Positions 46,401-56,710 of a DNA stretch of 64,000 nucleotides are shown here, one piece after another. A program made the translations under genes and the position numbers. The notes below the pieces were generated by a model. That model was not told the DNA's origin. It was given only the letters and a program-made list of their open reading frames with translations, and ran no database searches. The DNA lies in assembly GCF_907165205.1 (NCBI RefSeq), contig NC_058197.1:16298266-16362265 (forward strand), given 5' to 3'. How positions within the stretch are numbered: position 1 is the stretch's first letter; the number at the start of each line of letters is the position of its first letter. This stretch comes from Coccinella septempunctata (Eukaryota; Arthropoda; Insecta; Coleoptera; Coccinellidae).

Positions 46401-49400
46401 GGGTTTAGCGTAGATTTCTTCAGTGCCGTCGTGACCTTGTCTACGGCGCCGTCTGCCTGTGGCGACGTGGACGGCTGCGGAGAAGGGACCTCCTGCTGGG
46501 GCTTCAGGTTAGGCGGCTGCTGCTGCTGCTGCGCACACGGCGGCATAACCTGCTGAAGAAAAAAAAAAGTTAGAAATCGTTGCATTTTCTTGCCGTTTTC
46601 GAATTAGAAAATAGAAAAAAAAAATCTGTGAAATTCGAAAAATTGGGCATTTGGGCTGGATGCAACTCTGTTGAAAACATCCACAGAATTGTACATGACA
46701 GACCACAGATGTGTTGTGTCATAGATTCAGCCAGTCTATAGCATAGACAGTCTCTATGTCCATGATCTATAGACATAGAGTCTATGTCTATGATGGAGAG
46801 TACTCTCCATTCATAGAGTCTATGGAGAAAACTCTCCATATACATAGACATAGAGTCTATGGAGAGTACTCTCCATTCATAGAGTCTATGGAGAAAACTC
46901 TCCATACATAGAGTCTATGAGCTAGTCATTGTTTTCTTTGTTTGTTGGAAAAAAGAAGAACGTTGACATTCAGAAAAATTTCATTCATGACATGAATCTA
47001 TGGATTTTTCCATCAGAGTTGCATTAGGCCAAATTACCCAAACCCTCGAAATTCATATATTTTTTAATGTAAAATTACTCGAAAACGGCGCATTTTACGA
47101 GAAAATATAAGGAATACTTTTATTTTACCAAACGTTCAAATATTCATTAGATAGCGTCCAACTTAGTTTCAAGAGTAAGGTTCTTTGAATTTTTGGTATT
47201 TTTATGGTACGTAATGGTCATAATTAGAAAACTGGAAGACGTGGGTGATATCTTGTGTTCGTTAAAGATTAATCAAATAAATGAAAAACTATATTCCGAA
47301 ATTCATCTCATTCGACTAAACCGTTTGTTAGAATATTTGTACGAGTCAAAGAATCAGCCTGTGATTTTTCATTGATGTGGTGAATCTTCTCTGAAAGCAA
47401 AATTCCACACGCAGTTTTTCACTATGACCATAAAATACCAGAAACTCAAACAACCGAACTCTTGGAAAAGAGTTGAACAATTCATTTGACATCTTTTAAA
47501 CCGAACCGATTTGGAAAAAATCAGTGAAGGAAAAAAGTGTCTCTTTTGACCTCAAGAATCTACTCTTCAAATATGTGTATGTATGTCAAAGACTGATACA
47601 AGAAAAATTAAAATTGCTGCTATTTTCCAAAATGATCAAATATTCATTGGTGAACTGTTCAACTCTTTTCCAAGAGTTCGGTTGTTTGAATTTCTGGTAT
47701 TTTATGGTCATAGTGAAAAACTGCGTGTGGAATTTTGCTTTCAGAGAAGATTCACCACATCAATGAAAAATCACAGGCTGATTCTTTGACTCGTACAAAT
47801 ATTCTAACAAACGGTTTAGTCGAATGAGATGAATTTCGGAATATAGTTTTACATTTATTTGATGAATCTTTTTCAAACACAAGTTTTCTCATTATGACCA
47901 TTACGTACCATAAAAACACCAAAAATTCAAAGAACCCAACTCTTGAAACTAAGTTGGATGCTATCAAACGGATATTAGAAGAATCTACTGTGTGAGATAT
48001 AAAAGAAAACTAACTTTTTTATAAGATTTTCGAATCTTTCTAACACCAGATCTTGCAATGTACGATTTGCATCTCACCTGTGGCTCGGGAACCGGTTGAG
48101 GAGGTGGGGGACCCTGCGGAGGCACCTCCTTCGGTCCGAGCTGGAAATCCTGCGAGAACTGCTGCAGCTCCTTGACCTCCTCCCTGTGATGCCTGTTATT
48201 GTGACCGTTATGGTTCATCTCGACCATCTTCTGCTGCATATCGCCCCCCTGATAACCCGGGACCGCGTGGAGCGGCGGAGGCGGCTGCTGCATCTGCGGG
48301 GGCAAGTTTGGCGGGGGCCCTGACTGATAAACGTTCCTGGGACCCCTGAGGACCTTGTTCGAATCGCCGTTCATGTGCTGGCCCTTCTGCCCCCCCTGCC
48401 TGTAGCCGTGACCCTGCCTGGGCTGATGGCCTTGGTTCTGAACCGGTACCTGCGCCTGCGCCGGGACCTGCTGCTGAATATGAGGAACGGCCAAGTGATT
48501 CTGTGGTTGCGGGAGCTGCGCCTGCGGGGGCGGCACCGATTGGGGAGGCTGCTGCTGCTGCTGGGGAGGGACGTTGGGGACGGGGGACGTCTGCGAGTAG
48601 GAGGTCACGGTGACCGTCTGAGCGCCCTTGGAGGCGGTGGTCTGAGCTGGGGCGTTGCCGCTGTTGGGGGCGGCTGCGGTCGCGCACGAGTTCGCGGTCT
48701 GCGGGGAGTTGTTGGTCGCTGGCGGCTGCGGCGGCGGGCTGGTCCTGGCCATCTTGCCGTTGTTCTGGTTCTTCCGCTTGGCGGGCGGTATGTACTTGCC
48801 GTTGGTTGGCTCGGTGGGGCGTACCACGGCCGCGTACACGGACTCCTCGTCGCCGTTCTCTAGTTCGAGACGCGCCTTGCGACTAGGCTGGCTCTCGATC
48901 TCGTTGGCTATCTGGGCGGCCTTAGCCTCGGCTTCCCTGCAACAGAGGGCGGTTTAAAATTGGCCCAGAATGTATCAAGAAAATACAGCTAACATTGATA
49001 TGAGAGAGATGATGGAGGAGACAGAAGTATAGGAATTATTGACATCCCAGTAGCCTGTGAAAGCCCCGAAACAACTGAATATCTGGTCACGAAAGATCAC
49101 CAATAATCTCTGTAGTTTCACTTTTCTTCTGACAGAAGATAGAAGTCATCAAAATAAGACATTTCACCAAAAATTGTCTGTGTGAATTGTTTAAGACGGT
49201 TGAGCTACAGCCCCTAGATTTTCTACAAATTTCATTAAATTTTAACTGTGGAAGATGACTCAGGCATCGAAAAAACTAATAAAAACATGAGCATATGGTT
49301 GGACGATGAATGATTCAGTACTTCTGAGTCTATCCGATTAGTTGCATCAAGTTACTTGCGATTTAGGATGAAAATTGAGACAGTTCATTGAAAAAGTATA

Positions 49401-52400
49401 TGAACTGAAGGGGTACTCAAATTTAGAATAAAACTCCAACACTCCAAATCAATGGTATAGCAGTGTATTTTTATAGAAGAGCTTCCTCATACAAGGTCAG
49501 TCTGCACTTCATACAAATATTTCAACAGTAGATTCTTGAGGTCAAAAGAAACACTTTTTTTCCAGAATCGGCTCGATTTAAAAGGTACAGGTTGCAGGAA
49601 AACTATTAAAAAAATAGTTCTTTTTAGTTCTATCTCACAAGCGGTTTTATCGAATGAAATGTATTTCGGAATATGGTTTTCAGTTTATTTCATGAATCTT
49701 TTTAGAACACAAGATATGACCCACGACTTCTAGTTTTCTCATTACGACCATAAAAATACCAAAAATTCAAAAAACCCAACTCTTGAAATCAAGTTGGACG
49801 CTATTTAATGAATATTTGAACGTTTTGTGAAATAAAAGTATTCCTTATATTTTCAGGTATAATTCGCCATTTTCGAATAATTTGACATTAAAAAATACCT
49901 GAATTTTGAAGGTTTGGGTAATTGGGCCTAATGCAACTCTGTTGGAAGAATCCATAGATTCATGTCACAAATGAAATTTTCTCTGAACGTCAACGTTCTT
50001 CTTTTTTCCAACAAACAAAGAAAACAATGACTAGCTCAAAGACTCTATATCTATAGACCATAGACATAGAGACTATATGTCTATGGCTATAGACTAGTTG
50101 AATCTATGACACAACACATCTGTGGTGTGTCATGTACAATTCTGTGGATGTTTTCAACAGAGTTGCATCCAGCCCAATTTTTCGAATTTCGCAGATATTT
50201 TTTATTTGTGAACATCGGTATAATTCGAAAACGGCGAGAAAATATGGGGAATAAACACTTTTATTTTTTGAATGTGGGCAGATACTTCTTATACCTACCG
50301 AATCTAGCAACGATTTCAAACTTTTGTTATTTGCTGTTGAAAAACCATTAAAAAAAATGTTATTTTGGCTGTATACAACACAGTTCAAAAGATCCACAGA
50401 TGTGTAGTGTCACAAATTTAGATAGTTATTCTGAAGGTTTTCCAGGGGTGGCACAGCTCATTATGGCTATATCTTTATATCAGGGCCGAATCATAAAAAA
50501 ATGAATAGGAGAAATGTGTTTCAGATCTGAGATCCATCATATACTTTGTAATCGATTAAACAAAAAGGCTTTCTTGTGTTGTCTCCAATTCAATTTTAGA
50601 ATCTGCTACATATGTTTCAATCCCTTCAAAAATGGGATCATCTTCAAGCATATGAAAGATACAGACAAACTTGTTGAAATATTTGTACGAGTCAAAGACT
50701 CACCCTGCATATTCGTCATCTCAACTCGAAGAAAGAATGTGATCATAGACCACTATACTCACTTGTAATCGGGACTGTCGGAATGCTGTAGCTGCACAGT
50801 GTATCCCCTCAGGGATTGGTCGAAAGTACTCGTAACACCGTATTCTAACTCGTTCTTCTTGAACATATCATTGGCGTCCCACCCGTTCGCCGAACTGTCC
50901 AACTCCAGGGGCGTATCGGTGCCGTTCAACTCTCCCTCCCAGGGCTCGAGCTCCCTCTCCTCCCTGCTGGCACCGTTCAACCTGGCCGATATGGCAGAGT
51001 CGGTCTGAAAGGTGTCCCTGGTCGCGTAGCCTAAATCCACGTCTTTCGCAGACAGGCTCACTATGTCGTTCACCGGAAAAATCAACTTTTCCACCAACGT
51101 TCCAATCTGGGCCGTGGCATTCGGATTGTCGTTTTTGCCTATCAGAGTGGCCACTTCCAACACCACGTCGAAACTGCTGGAGAAGGTCTTGAAGATACCT
51201 GAGGAGAAAAAGGCCGGAATTCAGTTTCGGTTCGATTCCAAGGATCTCCACACTCTTCATTAGAAGTCACACATATTGAACATGTTTTCTAGCCCCCCTT
51301 TGGCCTGGCCGAGGGCCCCTGACCAAGGAAAACCTCTGAATATCAACTGAGTTGGCGTTTAACCACTCTTTATTTGTGTTAGAGCATTGGAATTAACATC
51401 TAACATCCTAACACACTCAAAAAAGACAGCCTTATCAAGCGTACAACGCTCAGGCTTTGCTTCTGCCTCAAATTGACATTAAAATTAGGTAGATGAAGCT
51501 ACATCGACATTCTTGTCGTTTTAAATGAGTTCTACCATTGACATCACCACAATTATTGTGTACAGTTCATGTGGACTTCTACTAAGAGTATGACACCTTA
51601 AAATGTACAACGTTATTCTTCATCAACACGAACTGACCTTCCCAAACGTCTTCTCCTCTTGTCTTCACTCTTACAATAGTTCCCACTTGTGCAGTGGCCG
51701 TACACATAAAGTGAGGGTTGCTATAGACACCATCCGCTGTGACGGAACGATTCCGCTGGGTCCTGCAAGAAAAAAAACGGTGGTCAGATTTTTTTCTCAA
51801 TTATAGTCTCGAATCACCAAACATAGATGGCAGTGTGGTCTTTTTTCACAGCGTCATCTATGGTAAAACTGAGGAAGTTCAAATTAAAAGGATCTAAATC
51901 GATTAAGTTCAAAACCCGATGGAATTTAAATGAAGGATAATGAATGAAAATTTAGAAATGTTGTGGAAAAAAAGTTTAAAACCCGTTTGAGATCTAATAG
52001 ATGAGGCATGGACATTGAACCAATAACGACCTTGTGAAAAAAACTCGTGTTTCTCTTGAACAATTAAAGTTTCCTCTCCCAGACTTGCTTGTACCTTGTA
52101 ATAACAATAATTGCGTAATGAATTCACTTAGTTTTTTCAACACATCGAGATATTCAACTACATTAAGGTTAAACTGAGTGTGAAAAGCGCTCATTATACC
52201 CACAAGTTCATTTTCGTCTCATCACTGGGAAGAAATAAACTGCAGTAGCTTACATTCCGACCCTTTTCCAATCGATATTAAGACAGTCTATAAATATTTA
52301 CACTTCCACTCCACAAAAATGCATTCTCATTCCCTCTAAAAGTGCATCCAAACTGGACACTCCCACACTTGACCTTGTGTAATATGCAATAACAAGGCTA

Positions 52401-54089
52401 TAACACCTAATCTTATCGGGAAAAATAAATAAATTGATTCTAGCCAGAGTAGCTGAGTAATACCAGGGGAAGACCCAGTTGAAATATAGGAAACTAGACG
52501 TTAAATTGTACAAAACAGAATTTTACTTTGCTTCGCAGTAGAGAAATTTTTTTTGCCACCCTGTATACTAAGATTAAACGATTCCAGTTGTATCCAAAGG
52601 CAGTATTTAGAAAAGTACAAACAAATAACGTCATAATGAAGGGCACTTTGCCTAACTTATCAACGAGAACTATGTAATTATGATAAAACTTAGGAATTTT
52701 TGATAACATCACAAGTTATTTGGATTAATCATCTGATTGATTTCAGTGGTTCTAGGAATTGATTATGCAAAAATCCCCGTCAAATATCAATAAACTAAAA
52801 TTTAGAAAAATAATTCAAAACTGATTTGAACCACAGATGATGCTGCGGTAAAACAGATTTCATCATCTGCAAACTTCTACAAAAGGGCACAGATGTCACT
52901 GCAGTCGGCGCGTCATAGGGCTGCATTTTTTATTATCGACAGATTTTTAGCGGGAAAAAAAATGAATACGTGCTAAATTTACAAGGAATTAAACCTAATG
53001 AAACAGGTAGTGAAGATAGCATATATGTACCAACAATTTCCTTAGGTAATCAATAATTTCGAACTCTTTTTCAGGGACGTTTTGACCTCTCCCAACAAGG
53101 CAGGCGTTGACAGATAAAAACACGTGGCCCTAGACTCATGCCTTAAGGGCTTTAAATACCTCAGGCGAAAAACAGAGATAAACCAATTCTTTATGAATTT
53201 CCCCTTGAATAACATTCAAAAGAAACAAAACCAATACGAGCCATTTAAGTAAGCGTTGATTGACCGACACCTGACTTAATTATCAATAATCGATCACAAA
53301 TCATCAACAGATCAGAGGAAACTCACCTTGAAGGGCACCTACTTGGGTATGACCGGTCAAATTTGGGCGCAAATTTTGGCGGGTCTTATCAGTTTCGAGG
53401 ACAAGCTCCCTGCCAGAAGGGCAGGTAAAGAGATGAGTTTCCTGGAACCCTAATGACAATAGATTTTATGCATTCCGCCTAGAGGAAGGTAAGTTTTATG
53501 ACCTTGTAATAGAACTTTGGAATGACCATTGTATTGGAAACAGGAATGCAAATAAAATGCAACTGAGGTTTCGCAAATTGCCGGAATTTGAACGAACGAA
53601 AATGGCCCTTTCGAATTTTTGCATTCAAAACATAAATGGGACACGTGACAACATTGTCGAAATACATTATCAATTCATATAGAATAAGTACCAATTGACA
53701 ACTATTAAAATTGAATTATTTCGTTAGCTTCCTCAAAAGAATTTTAATGACAGCAATAAATTCCAAGAATTCAATTAGTTTAGTTCCACACACCCTGTTC
53801 CTGGGTCGAAACATGAAAAGGAATATCGTCATTTCCACAAACTAATTAAGGTGCATCAATTGACAAAAAATTAACAAAAGGAAATGACAATGACCTAAAA
53901 CTTTACAAAGCAAACTCAGATCAGAGTTGAACGTAACATAAATGTGAAATATATACAGAAAACATGTTAGATTATAAACAATCTAATCATATGACAACAA
54001 TCGTTTGATTCTTCATGTTTTGATAATTCAAAATGGGGAAGTTAAAGTACTAACCTTACAGGACCCCGTTTATTCCGTTTGTTGTTCAT
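43434..54089 (-). CDS. Atx2: Ataxin-2
   Basis: Seven exons give 770 residues: 54055-54089, 51638-51762, 50763-51198, 48078-48936, 46329-46552, 46090-46262 and 43434-43894. The Lsm domain is at about 17-85 (GVYSNPHFMCTATAQVGTIV and FKTFSSSFDVVLEVATLIGK). The LsmAD follows (GWDANDMFKKNELEYGVTST, RGYTVQLQ, then AEAKAAQIANEIESQPS). YIPPAKRKNQNNG begins a long Pro/Gln-rich disordered region with short Q runs. A PAM2 motif for poly(A)-binding protein is at about 533-546 (STLNPNAKEFVLNP). The C-terminus is Gln/Pro-rich. Ataxin-2 regulates mRNA stability, translation and RNA granules, and in flies also circadian translation. Exon 1 uses the donor AG|GTTAGT, which preserves frame. The introns are large and hold most of the local repeats. 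The exons are much GC-richer than the introns. Confidence 0.95.
44106..44238. repeat. Short inverted-repeat element, GTTTCGTCACAGAA family (second copy)
   Basis: GGTTTCGTCACAGAAC at the left pairs with GTTCTGTGACGAAACC at the right. The right flank (ATCAATGTT, AAAACACAG) matches the left flank of the 9.1-kb copy in reverse. It lies in the last intron of ataxin-2. Confidence 0.6.
45518..45614. repeat. Small element with TATACAGGGT-type ends
   Basis: TATACAGGGTTTC at the left and GACACCCTATATAA at the right are inverted versions of each other. They enclose about 70 bases, in the last intron of ataxin-2. Ends of this kind (TATACAGGGTGT) are common in insect non-autonomous DNA elements. Confidence 0.45.
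46650..47034. mobile_element. Foldback element, expanded copy
   Basis: Same terminal repeats as the 29.9-kb element (GGGCTGGATGCAACTCTG at the left, CAGAGTTGCATTAGGCC at the right). The core is expanded by internal duplication of ATAGAGTCTATGGAGAG and ACTCTCCAT units (46.79-46.92 kb), themselves palindromic. It lies in the ataxin-2 intron between exons 46329-46552 and 48078-48936. Confidence 0.65.
47148..47970. repeat. Long inverted repeat (hairpin) in an ataxin-2 intron
   Basis: The left arm at about 47148-47487 and the right arm at about 47644-47970 are reverse complements over more than 300 bases with small differences. CGTCCAACTTAGTTTCAAGA at the left pairs with TCTTGAAACTAAGTTGGATG at the right, and CGAACTCTTGGAAAAGAGTT pairs with AACTCTTTTCCAAGAGTTCG nearest the loop. 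The loop is about 155 bases. The arms belong to the same dispersed family as copy A. Transcribed in the pre-mRNA, it would form a long double-stranded stem. Confidence 0.75.
49500..50398 (-). repeat. Dispersed repeat family, copy B (reverse), with foldback core
   Basis: This is the reverse complement of most of copy A at 29.62-30.69 kb, including the foldback element at 49919-50178 (GGGCCTAATGCAACTCTG to CAGAGTTGCATCCAGCCC). It lies in the ataxin-2 intron between exons 48078-48936 and 50763-51198. A further fragment (GTACGAGTCAAAGACTCACC) lies at about 50.68-50.71 kb. Confidence 0.65.
51763..54054. other. First intron of ataxin-2
   Basis: About 2.3 kb. No exon recognised. A GC-richer patch at about 53.36-53.40 kb contains GGGCGCAAATTTTGGCGGG, which could be a regulatory element. 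A lone transposon-end-like CACCCTGTATA lies near 52.56 kb. Confidence 0.4.
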
Positions 54090-55212
54090 CTCACCAGTAC
54101 CGTTCGGTGCGGTATGGTCTCTGCTTTTCGTGGGGACAGGAATTTTGAAAATTTTCCCTTAAACACTTCTTGGAAACAAGTTATTGTAGTTTTCGATGTG
54201 AAAACTTACGCGCACACCAAGTTATTTAGATACCAAACAAAGATTTTCAAAATGGCTCAGTGACGTAACTAAATCGGCAATTTTCGATCACAGGACAACA
54301 CGAAGGTATTTGAAATGGCGCGGAAGAATAGCTGAAATGTTTGTTGTATTGAGTAATTGAAAGAAATTCAAGAAATTTTTTTGTTGGATTTAGGAATTCG
54401 ATGATAACTAAAGTCTGCTTAGCAGATATGCCAGGCAGCTAATGTCACAATTGACATAACCTAATTGCGACTGCGTCACAGAGTTGGATCCATCCAATGG
54501 CGCGTTCTCTAGCCGAGCACAAGCGTCGCGTAACCACAGATCTTCGGCCAACGAATCCAGACGATCCAATCTAGAGAAGGAATCTTCGAAGATCCTACAA
54601 CAAATTGGAAAATTTCCTTATTCAATCTCTGAATTGATTACTTGACGTATAAGATAACAAATGCTAATTAACAATATACTGTTCGAAAGTTATTTATATT
54701 CAAAAATTAATTGGCTGGGTAAACAATTTTTCGGTTAAGAAAATACTATGGTCTATAAGGATCTCTAGTTACGCATCAGATCTTATTACTTCAGACCAAT
54801 TTTAGGAGATGTCGCTAGTATCGTTTGGATACAGTTGAAGGCGGGATTTTACTCGAAATTTAAAAATCAATATGTGAGAGTTTGCCCGATAACATCAATT
54901 TAAAACAACCTGTTGGAAAAGTCTGCGTCTTCAATAACGAAATTTCACTTGAATCATATTCAAGATCAAGTCTCAAAAAAGCTTGAGGAGATCTCTTTTT
55001 TCGTCACAACACAACTGAAGGTAAGTGAACTGTTTTTTAAGAGTACTTTAGTTTTATGTGATAAGTAAATCGAAATCTTAGGGAACATATGGCAGAAAAT
55101 TTCAAAGTAAAATCAGATTCCAACATATTGTGAACTGGAAAAACTAATGAAACATGTATAAAACCAATATTTTATTCTATTTTCCTATGAATAAGAATTC
55201 TTCTTTTCCCAG
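54090..55212. promoter_or_regulatory. Divergent upstream region of ataxin-2 and the membrane protein gene
   Basis: This must contain the ataxin-2 promoter and the promoter and 5' exon of the plus-strand gene. A good donor (AAG|GTAAGT at 55020/55021) and an acceptor (TTTTCCCAG at 55204-55212) define a likely 5' leader intron directly before the ATG at 55213. The leader frame is open back to a stop at 54901 but has no ATG. Confidence 0.55.
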
Positions 55213-56214
55213 ATGAAAAAGGCAATGGGGGAAAAAACAATTTTCGAGAAACTGGACGAAGAACTTTTGGAATTCCATAAATACCTGAAAAGAAAGGATT
55301 TAGACGAAGAAGACATAGGTATGATATTCGAACCATTATTAGGAGAAAAAAACAGAGGGATTGGAAGATGTTTTTTCATTTTGATGTCGATTTTCCTCAT
55401 TTTCCACGCACTGATAAGGACAGAAATAGGTTGGTGGTACATTTTGGCCATGTCAAGAATGTTTTTGATCAAAATCAAGCCTTTTTACGACTGGAGCTAC
55501 CTCAAAAATGAAGAATGCATGATACCAAAATGGTGGGAGAAAGGAGTAGAGAAAAACTATACACCAAACTGTAATTTCTGCGAAAATTTGAAAAACGTGG
55601 AAGTCTTGGATCAATTGGATGGTGGTGAATTAGAAGAATTTTACATGGAGGTGCAAAAACCTGTTGTTTTTCAATACGAGTTCCCTACAGTGGACCATGT
55701 TTGGTCTTCTTTTTTCCAAGACGACAATTTCTTATCGTCTTTTCCTTGTTCGATAGAAACTAACGTGATGGAAAACGAAGGAAACATAGGGAAGATCTTG
55801 AGGAAAATATCGATTTTTCCAAATTTCTTCGTGCATTTTCAAAATTGCGAATACGATTCCATGAAATATTTCAGAGGGGTGGTTCCAACCCCCAAATTCG
55901 TCCCTGATAACATCTCACCAGTGCAATACAACTGGCTGATGTGGAGTAGAAACTACACCTTTCCAAGATTCAAAAAAATCGAACTGTCGAATTCTGAAAA
56001 TTTCAAATTGGTTGGACAGATAGAAGGAAGGGCAACCTACAGGCTGTTACCGCCTGGAAAATGCGAGAAAATTTGCGAAGAAGTAGAGGTTACTTTGGGA
56101 AAAGGGCAGGTTTTTATCTTCACCAATTTTTGGCGATTGGAGTACAGTGTGTCCGGTAGTGAAGAGGAAATAGAGGATGTAGGTGTTATTTTGGAGGCTC
56201 ATTCTATATTGTGA
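55213..56214 (+). CDS. Single-pass membrane protein with degenerate cupin/JmjC-like fold
   Basis: A single coding exon of 333 residues follows a probable leader intron. One transmembrane segment is at about residues 52-70 (RCFFILMSIFLIFHALI). The luminal or extracellular part has a CNFCENLKNVEVL block, KPVVFQYEF (like the PVVVTDA strand of cupin-like proteins), FFVHFQNCEYDSMKYF, and a C-terminal strand set LVGQIEGRATYRLLPPGKCE, CEEVEVTLGKGQVFIFTNFW. This resembles the WQAQLKGTKLWTLEPPPEC..VEPGDIVVLDTNRW pattern of insect cupin-like (JmjC-related) proteins, recalled from memory. Where active members carry HxD metal ligands before that strand, this protein reads NYTFPRFKKIEL, so it probably lacks Fe(II)/2-oxoglutarate chemistry. 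It is AT-rich. Poly(A) signal AATAAA is at 56352-56357. The family assignment is tentative. Confidence 0.65.
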   Translation: MKKAMGEKTIFEKLDEELLEFHKYLKRKDLDEEDIGMIFEPLLGEKNRGIGRCFFILMSIFLIFHALIRTEIGWWYILAMSRMFLIKIKPFYDWSYLKNEECMIPKWWEKGVEKNYTPNCNFCENLKNVEVLDQLDGGELEEFYMEVQKPVVFQYEFPTVDHVWSSFFQDDNFLSSFPCSIETNVMENEGNIGKILRKISIFPNFFVHFQNCEYDSMKYFRGVVPTPKFVPDNISPVQYNWLMWSRNYTFPRFKKIELSNSENFKLVGQIEGRATYRLLPPGKCEKICEEVEVTLGKGQVFIFTNFWRLEYSVSGSEEEIEDVGVILEAHSIL

Positions 56215-56351
56215 ACAGAAATTTAATCAAACAAGCTATATTTTATAAAATTGTAAAAACATTAGAATGAAAACTGGGAGGTATCTATAAATATTGCTCC
56301 ACTGTGTAAACAATATTTTGCTCAAAATGGTTGGCAATTTGTAATCATGCA

Positions 56352-56357
56352 AATAAA
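56352..56357 (+). terminator. Polyadenylation signal of the membrane protein gene
   Basis: AATAAA about 140 bases after the stop. Confidence 0.55.
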
Positions 56358-56394
56358 GAAGTGTTATTGTATTATGTTGTTTTTTTTTACGATA

Positions 56395-56710
56395 TTTTCT
56401 CTTTCATTAAACTTCAACATTCATTAGATAGCGTTCAACTTAGTTTCAAGAGTTGGGTTCTTAAAATTTTTGGTATTTTCATGGTACGTTATGGTCATAA
56501 TGAGAAAACTGGAAGACGTGGGTGATATCCTGTGATCGAAAAAGATTCATCAAATAAATAAAAAACTATATTCCGAAATTCATTTCATTCGATAAAACCG
56601 TTTGTGAGATAGAACTAAAAATAACATTTTTTTATGATTTTTCAACAGCCTTTTGACCTCAAGAATCTACTGTTGAAATATTTGCACGATTCAAAGACTT
56701 ATCTGTATAT
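56395..56710 (+). repeat. Dispersed repeat family, copy D (partial)
   Basis: Starts near ATTCATTAGATAGCGTTCAA and runs through GAAAACTGGAAGACGTGGGT, AAACCGTTTGTGAGATAGAA and TTTTGACCTCAAGAATCTAC, all also found in copy A. There is no foldback core in this copy. Confidence 0.65.

Noticed and set aside
48208..48957. Other long frames over the ataxin-2 Pro/Gln exon
   Set aside because: Alternative-frame and antisense readings of GC-rich codons; the true frame continues the LsmAD and leads into PAM2.
53364..53390. Possible E2F-like sites (GGGCGCAAATTTTGGCGGG) in ataxin-2 intron 1
   Set aside because: Short degenerate motif with no further support; noted only in the intron description.
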